Positions 23,127 to 26,870 of a stretch of 26,870 nt of DNA are shown here, piece by piece. Each line of letters starts with the position of its first letter. Position 1 is the first letter of the stretch. The notes beneath the pieces were generated by a model, which saw only the letters and a program-made list of their open reading frames with translations, ran no database searches and was not told the DNA's origin. Origin of the DNA: Clostridium sp. CAG:433 (GTDB lineage Bacteria > Bacillota_I > Bacilli_A > RF39 > UBA660); assembly GCA_000433675.1 (NCBI GenBank), contig FR893547.1:56398-83267 (forward strand). The letters run 5' to 3'. The position numbers and the translations under genes are program-made.

Positions 23127-23789
23127 ATGTATAAGGTTGGACTTGTAGAAGATGAAGAGGCTTTAAACAAGCTTATAAAAAACTATCTTGAGAAGGAAGA
23201 TTTTATTGTCGAAACCTTTACTAAGGGTCAAGATGCACTAGATTTTATAAATGATAAAAATAATGTTAATTTGTGGATACTCGATATAATGCTTGCGGAT
23301 GATGTCACAGGTTATGACATAATTAAAGCAATAAGGCTTCAAGATGAAGAAGTTCCAATAATATTTTCTTCAGCTAGAGATCAATCAATAGATAAAATTA
23401 TGGGACTGGAATTAGGATGTGATGATTATATTGCAAAGCCTTATTCTCCAAAAGAATTAGTACTTAGAGTAAAAAATATAATAAAACGCGTATACAGTAA
23501 AGATTTTCATAAGATAAAATACAATGATTATGAAATTAACACCATTGAAAGAACGGTATATTATAAAGAAGAAAAAATAAACTTAACCACACTTGAATTT
23601 GATTTGTTATTATATCTAGTAAATAATAAAAATAAACCTCTTACGAGAGAGATGATATTAAATGAAGTTTGGGGAAGCGATTATTACGGAAGTGACAGAG
23701 TAGTTGATGATTCAATTAGAAGACTTAGAAAAAAATTAAATGATCTTAATATAAATACAGTTTATGGATTTGGATATAGATTATCATGA
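23127..23789 (+). CDS. Two-component response regulator, OmpR/PhoB family
   Basis: 220 residues. The receiver domain (1-115) has the acidic pair in 'VEDEE', phospho-acceptor Asp53 in 'LWILDIMLADD', Ser in 'IIFSSARD' and Lys in 'YIAKPYSP'. The winged-helix DNA-binding domain (about 125-220) has 'LTTLEFDLLLYLVNNKNKPL', 'REMILNEVWGSDYYG' and 'RVVDDSIRRLRKKL', the OmpR pattern. ATG 23127 is used although the nearest GGAG (23111-23114) is 12 bases away; nearer start codons are out of frame. The stop overlaps the kinase start (ATGA). Likely targets include the preceding ABC genes or the flanking surface proteins, by analogy with Bce-type modules only. Confidence 0.95.
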   Translation: MYKVGLVEDEEALNKLIKNYLEKEDFIVETFTKGQDALDFINDKNNVNLWILDIMLADDVTGYDIIKAIRLQDEEVPIIFSSARDQSIDKIMGLELGCDDYIAKPYSPKELVLRVKNIIKRVYSKDFHKIKYNDYEINTIERTVYYKEEKINLTTLEFDLLLYLVNNKNKPLTREMILNEVWGSDYYGSDRVVDDSIRRLRKKLNDLNINTVYGFGYRLS

Positions 23790-25066
23790 ATAATAAAAAG
23801 ACAAGTTTATCAAATCAATTAATTGTAATAACTCTAACCGCACTTCTTGTAATGATAGTATCTATAATTATTGTACTGCCTAAATCACTTGAACCCTTTT
23901 TCGAAGAGACAGTATATAGTTATTTAGATCAACCACTTCAAATGATAGAAAAAGAAGATTCATTAACAAAAAAATATAAAAATATTGCATACATTATATA
24001 TAGTGATGATAGAATTTTAATTAGTGAAGATTACAAAAATATATTAGGTGTTGATGATTATCAAAAACTATTAAAGTATATTGTAACTGATCAAGGAAAA
24101 TTCGTATATAAAGGAAATAATTACTATTATTCTGTAAATCATAAAGGAAATAATTATAAAACAATTGCAATTACAACTGATAGTTATATTAAATTTATAA
24201 GAAGAAATTCACTTGGAATAGTTATTCCGATTGTAATAATTACATTTGCAATAATTCTTATCTTACTATTTTTATGGTCAAGAATAGTTGTAAATAGACT
24301 TCAAAAATTAAAACTAAAAGTTGACAATATGAATAATGAAAAATTTTATGTAGCAAAAAGCAAATATGAATTTGATGATGAAATTATGTTACTAGATAAA
24401 ACTATAGATGAAATGAAAGAAATTATATTATCTCAGGATAAATATAAAAGTGAAATGTATCAAAATATATCACATGATTTTAAAACACCTATTACAGTTA
24501 TAAAATCATATATTGAAGCTTATCATGACGGAATTGAACCCTACGATGAAGTCATTAATGTAAGCGAAGAACAAATTAAAAAATTAGAAAATAAAGTAAA
24601 AACCCTATTAGAATTAAATAAAATTACATATTTACAAAACTCCTATAAAAACGATATAAAAACGAAAATTATTACTACGATAAATAGTACTATTGATAAA
24701 TTTAAGATAGTACGAAATGATATAAAATATTTAGTTAAATGTGATAAAGAAGATATATTTTACGATGGTACACCTGATATGTGGGAATCAATAACAAATA
24801 ATATACTTAGTAATTTTGTTAGGTATGCAAAAAATGAAATAGTAATAACTATAAAAGAAAATAAAATCGTATTTTTTAATGACGGCGAACCAATTGAAAA
24901 AGAAATACTTTCTTCAATGTTTGAACCCTACAAAAAAGGAAAGAAAGGTGAAAATGGTATTGGCTTATCAATCGTAAAAGGCAACTGCGATTTGATAGGA
25001 TATAAAGTTATTGCTAAAAATAAAAAGAATGGTGTAGAATTTATAATTAATAAAGGAACGAAATAG
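23786..25066 (+). CDS. Two-component sensor histidine kinase
   Basis: 426 residues overlapping the regulator by four bases, so translation is coupled. Two membrane helices (about 10-31 and 144-165) flank an extracellular sensor region of about 110 residues rich in Tyr and Lys ('KFVYKGNNYYYSVNHKGNNY'). A HAMP-like linker follows. The phospho-acceptor is His230 in 'NISHDFKTPITVIKSYIE' (HisKA). The ATPase domain shows the N-box 'NNILSNFVRYAKNEI', 'FFNDGEPI', the F-box 'MFEPYKKGKKGENG' and the G-box 'IGLSIVKG'. The sensor size suggests direct ligand detection rather than the intramembrane sensing typical of BceS. A terminator overlaps its end. Confidence 0.95.
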   Translation: MNNKKTSLSNQLIVITLTALLVMIVSIIIVLPKSLEPFFEETVYSYLDQPLQMIEKEDSLTKKYKNIAYIIYSDDRILISEDYKNILGVDDYQKLLKYIVTDQGKFVYKGNNYYYSVNHKGNNYKTIAITTDSYIKFIRRNSLGIVIPIVIITFAIILILLFLWSRIVVNRLQKLKLKVDNMNNEKFYVAKSKYEFDDEIMLLDKTIDEMKEIILSQDKYKSEMYQNISHDFKTPITVIKSYIEAYHDGIEPYDEVINVSEEQIKKLENKVKTLLELNKITYLQNSYKNDIKTKIITTINSTIDKFKIVRNDIKYLVKCDKEDIFYDGTPDMWESITNNILSNFVRYAKNEIVITIKENKIVFFNDGEPIEKEILSSMFEPYKKGKKGENGIGLSIVKGNCDLIGYKVIAKNKKNGVEFIINKGTK

Positions 25067-25079
25067 TTCCTTTTTTTTG
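25052..25079 (+). terminator. Terminator after the histidine kinase gene
   Basis: AAAGGAAC at 25052-25059 pairs with GTTCCTTT at 25066-25073 around GAAATA, continuing into a run of T to 25078. It spans the stop codon. Confidence 0.85.
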
Positions 25080-25109
25080 TTATTTATATGAATTTGGGTA
25101 AAAATAGTG

Positions 25110-25115
25110 TATAAT
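25110..25115 (+). promoter_or_regulatory. -10 element for the large surface-protein gene
   Basis: TATAAT at 25110-25115, preceded by AGTG, lies 27 bases before the start codon. No clear -35 is seen at the usual spacing. Confidence 0.45.
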
Positions 25116-25142
25116 TTAAAATAAGGATACATAGGTGATAAG

Positions 25143-26645
25143 ATGAGTAAAAAGAAGAAAATATTGATAATTATACCAATACTATTATTAGTAATAATTT
25201 TAATGTCTATGAATATAAGTAGTTTAAAAAAACTATTTGCAGATATAAATAGTTTAAGTACTGGTACAACAACATTTAAAGATTGGTCTGAGTCACCAAC
25301 AACACTTGATTCAAAATATTCAAATTCAACAATATTTTTAACGAAAGATTCATCTTTTGAAGTATATAGAAACAAAGATGGAGAAGTAAAGAAATATATG
25401 TGCGATTATAGTAAGTTTAATGGCAGTGATACATACACTACTGAAGCAGAAGAGTATATGAAAAATAGTAATTATAAGTTCTTGATACAATGGAGCAAGA
25501 TAGATGTTACAGAAAATGGTGATACTTATACATTTTGCTTTCCAAGAGTAGAGATTGATCTTTTAGATGGTGAAACATATCAAAATTTAGATAATGATGT
25601 AGAATTAACTGAAGGATTTAGTATTTTAGCAAAAAATAGCGCAATTAATGCTAATGGTAATTATATTGATGCAGTACTTACAACAAAAAATTTAGTTTTT
25701 TGGAATAATAAAGAATTAGATGCAAAATATGTTTATAAATCAAGAATTACAACTCGTAGTCTTGAAGGAATAACAAGTGGTCAATATTCTAGATTAGATA
25801 GTGAAGGCTCTTCACAAGTTCCTGTAGTGCTAGGAATTCCAATAGAATTTAATTTGGATCATATGATTGGACAAGTTGATGCAAGTTTGAGTTATTATGA
25901 AGCAGATACTTATAACACTCCTAATCAAAAATACGCGGATGTAAAAAATATTATTGGTTTATATTCTGATATTGATGTATGGAATGATAAAACTTATTTA
26001 TTTTCAGATAAAATTTTTAAGGGAAATGAAGGTGTTGCGTTTACAAATTCAGAAAATGTCAAAACAATATATTATGATGTAGATGGACAATACGGAAAGC
26101 AAATACAATTGACTAATAAAGATGGTAGTAAAACAGCAACAGATTATCAAGCAAGATTAAAAACTGTTACTGCAACAGACGGAAATAATAAAGAATATAG
26201 TGGTTTATATATAGATGATGAAGTGCGTACTAATGCAAATGTAAAAGATATTCATGAAAAGACATCAATATTTATTACTGAAGATTTAGATAATGAGAAA
26301 ATATTTAATTTTAGATATGCATCTGCTAGGTCTGCTGGAATTAGATTCTGTTTTGTATCACCTATAAAATATGATATAGCGGGTCCTGTCAAAACATCAT
26401 CAGTTACTAAAACGACTGATAATAAAAATTATATTTATAGTATAATTCAAAAGATTCCAAACAACTATTATGGATATGCGTTAAAGTTTGCAAACTATAG
26501 TGGAACATTATATAACTCAATTTCTATATCAGATATATTTGATGAAAAACTTACTAATATAGATAAAAATAAAATTACAATAGTAAATGAAAATGATTTA
26601 GATGTTACAAAGTATTTTGATATTTCGCTTAGATCACACTTATAA
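25143..26645 (+). CDS. Large fimbrial/adhesin-type surface protein, interrupted by an apparent frameshift
   Basis: AGGTGAT precedes ATG 25143. A basic start and hydrophobic helix (residues about 5-24) form a signal peptide or anchor. The following 500 residues are beta-rich, with a few Cys ('YMCDYSKF', 'TFCFPRVEIDLL', 'RFCFVSPIKYD'). From about residue 420 the sequence resembles a fimbrial isopeptide-forming D2-type domain: 'YIYSIIQKIPNNYYGYALKF', then 'SISISDIFDEKLTNIDKNKI'. The frame stops at 26643-26645 after 'DISLRSHL', but the expected continuation ('DHTYKVNVPV...') is found in the next frame from 26632. Omitting one base near 26631 restores it. The protein is therefore either broken here or the base is a sequence error. 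No sorting signal is reached within the window. Confidence 0.8.
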   Translation: MSKKKKILIIIPILLLVIILMSMNISSLKKLFADINSLSTGTTTFKDWSESPTTLDSKYSNSTIFLTKDSSFEVYRNKDGEVKKYMCDYSKFNGSDTYTTEAEEYMKNSNYKFLIQWSKIDVTENGDTYTFCFPRVEIDLLDGETYQNLDNDVELTEGFSILAKNSAINANGNYIDAVLTTKNLVFWNNKELDAKYVYKSRITTRSLEGITSGQYSRLDSEGSSQVPVVLGIPIEFNLDHMIGQVDASLSYYEADTYNTPNQKYADVKNIIGLYSDIDVWNDKTYLFSDKIFKGNEGVAFTNSENVKTIYYDVDGQYGKQIQLTNKDGSKTATDYQARLKTVTATDGNNKEYSGLYIDDEVRTNANVKDIHEKTSIFITEDLDNEKIFNFRYASARSAGIRFCFVSPIKYDIAGPVKTSSVTKTTDNKNYIYSIIQKIPNNYYGYALKFANYSGTLYNSISISDIFDEKLTNIDKNKITIVNENDLDVTKYFDISLRSHL

Positions 26646-26870
26646 AGTTAATGTTCCTGTAACAACAAAAGACAAAATAAATAAAAATAAAATAAGTAAT
26701 AAGGCATCAACAACAGTAGATAATGATACTAGTAATATTCTGGAATCAAATAATGTAGATGTAGATGTATATTATACAGTAACAATAAATCATATAGATG
26801 AATATAATAATGCAATATTAAAGACAACAACAGATGAAGTTATTTATGGTAATACATTTAGTAGTAATAA
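26632..26870 (+). pseudogene. Out-of-frame continuation of the large surface protein (partial, runs off window)
   Basis: This frame is open to the window edge and begins 'DHTYKVNVPVTTKDKINKNK', then 'ISNKASTTVDND', which is the last strand of the fimbrial isopeptide domain; the Asn in 'SNKAS' is the likely isopeptide residue. It goes on with 'YYTVTINHIDEYNNAI', the start of a MucBP-like repeat. It has no start codon with a binding site of its own, so it is the displaced 3' part of the preceding gene. The frame differs by one base from the upstream part, consistent with a single extra A at about 26631. Confidence 0.75.

Noticed and set aside
1..26870. CRISPR arrays, insertion sequences, tRNA genes or att sites
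   Set aside because: I found no regularly spaced repeats, no transposase-like protein, no inverted terminal repeats and no cloverleaf with a TTCGA-type T arm.

Overview
The window is AT-rich (roughly 28-30% G+C by eye) and bacterial, with the standard genetic code (TGA is used as stop), strong AGGAGG-type ribosome binding sites and extended -10 promoters. A type B RNase P RNA, a tyrosine T-box leader, GpsB, RecU next to a class A penicillin-binding protein, DnaD, and sortase-anchored adhesins all point to Bacillota, class Bacilli. Gene order and composition suggest an uncultured gut lineage near the Mollicutes/Erysipelotrichia/RF39 branch that has kept a cell wall. That placement is inference; the gene calls do not depend on it.

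Layout. (1) 1-4754: a nusA operon encoding translation and transcription factors: nusA (5' end outside the window), rnpM/ylxR, a dCMP deaminase, infB, an unrecognised gene and rbfA. The usual ylxQ is absent; the deaminase sits in its place. (2) 4757-6640: Tyr T-box leader and tyrS, then a small two-helix membrane protein and a terminator. (3) 6661-10428: five unrecognised proteins. One stands alone and four form an operon that alternates a small DUF1292-like protein with a coiled-coil protein, twice. This is the best candidate here for an undescribed cytoplasmic system. (4) 10454-12617: hup (HU), cca (tRNA CCA-adding enzyme) and a DnaD-domain protein, ending at a bidirectional terminator. (5) 12627-16101, minus strand: recU then a class A PBP, the conserved Bacilli pair for Holliday-junction resolution and wall synthesis. 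(6) 16220-18254: a 29-codon gene behind an operator-like palindrome, gpsB, rnpB, a RodZ-like membrane HTH protein and pgsA. (7) 18310-26870: a surface and envelope-sensing region. It holds a 55-aa orphan, a thioester-domain adhesin with a MPVTS sorting signal, an overlapping dedicated sortase, a MacB/FtsX-type ABC transporter pair, an OmpR-family response regulator with its histidine kinase, and a large fimbrial-type surface protein that carries an apparent one-base frameshift and runs off the window.

How the parts work together. The left third serves transcription antitermination, ribosome assembly, initiation and tRNA charging. The centre holds nucleoid, tRNA-maturation and replication-initiation genes beside the unknown coiled-coil operon. 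The PBP/RecU/GpsB/RodZ-like/PgsA block covers wall and membrane synthesis and division. The right third appears to be an accessory adhesion locus in which the adhesin is anchored by the sortase next to it. The ABC/two-component cassette could sense envelope stress or peptides. Functional coupling of that cassette to the adhesins is inferred only from adjacency.
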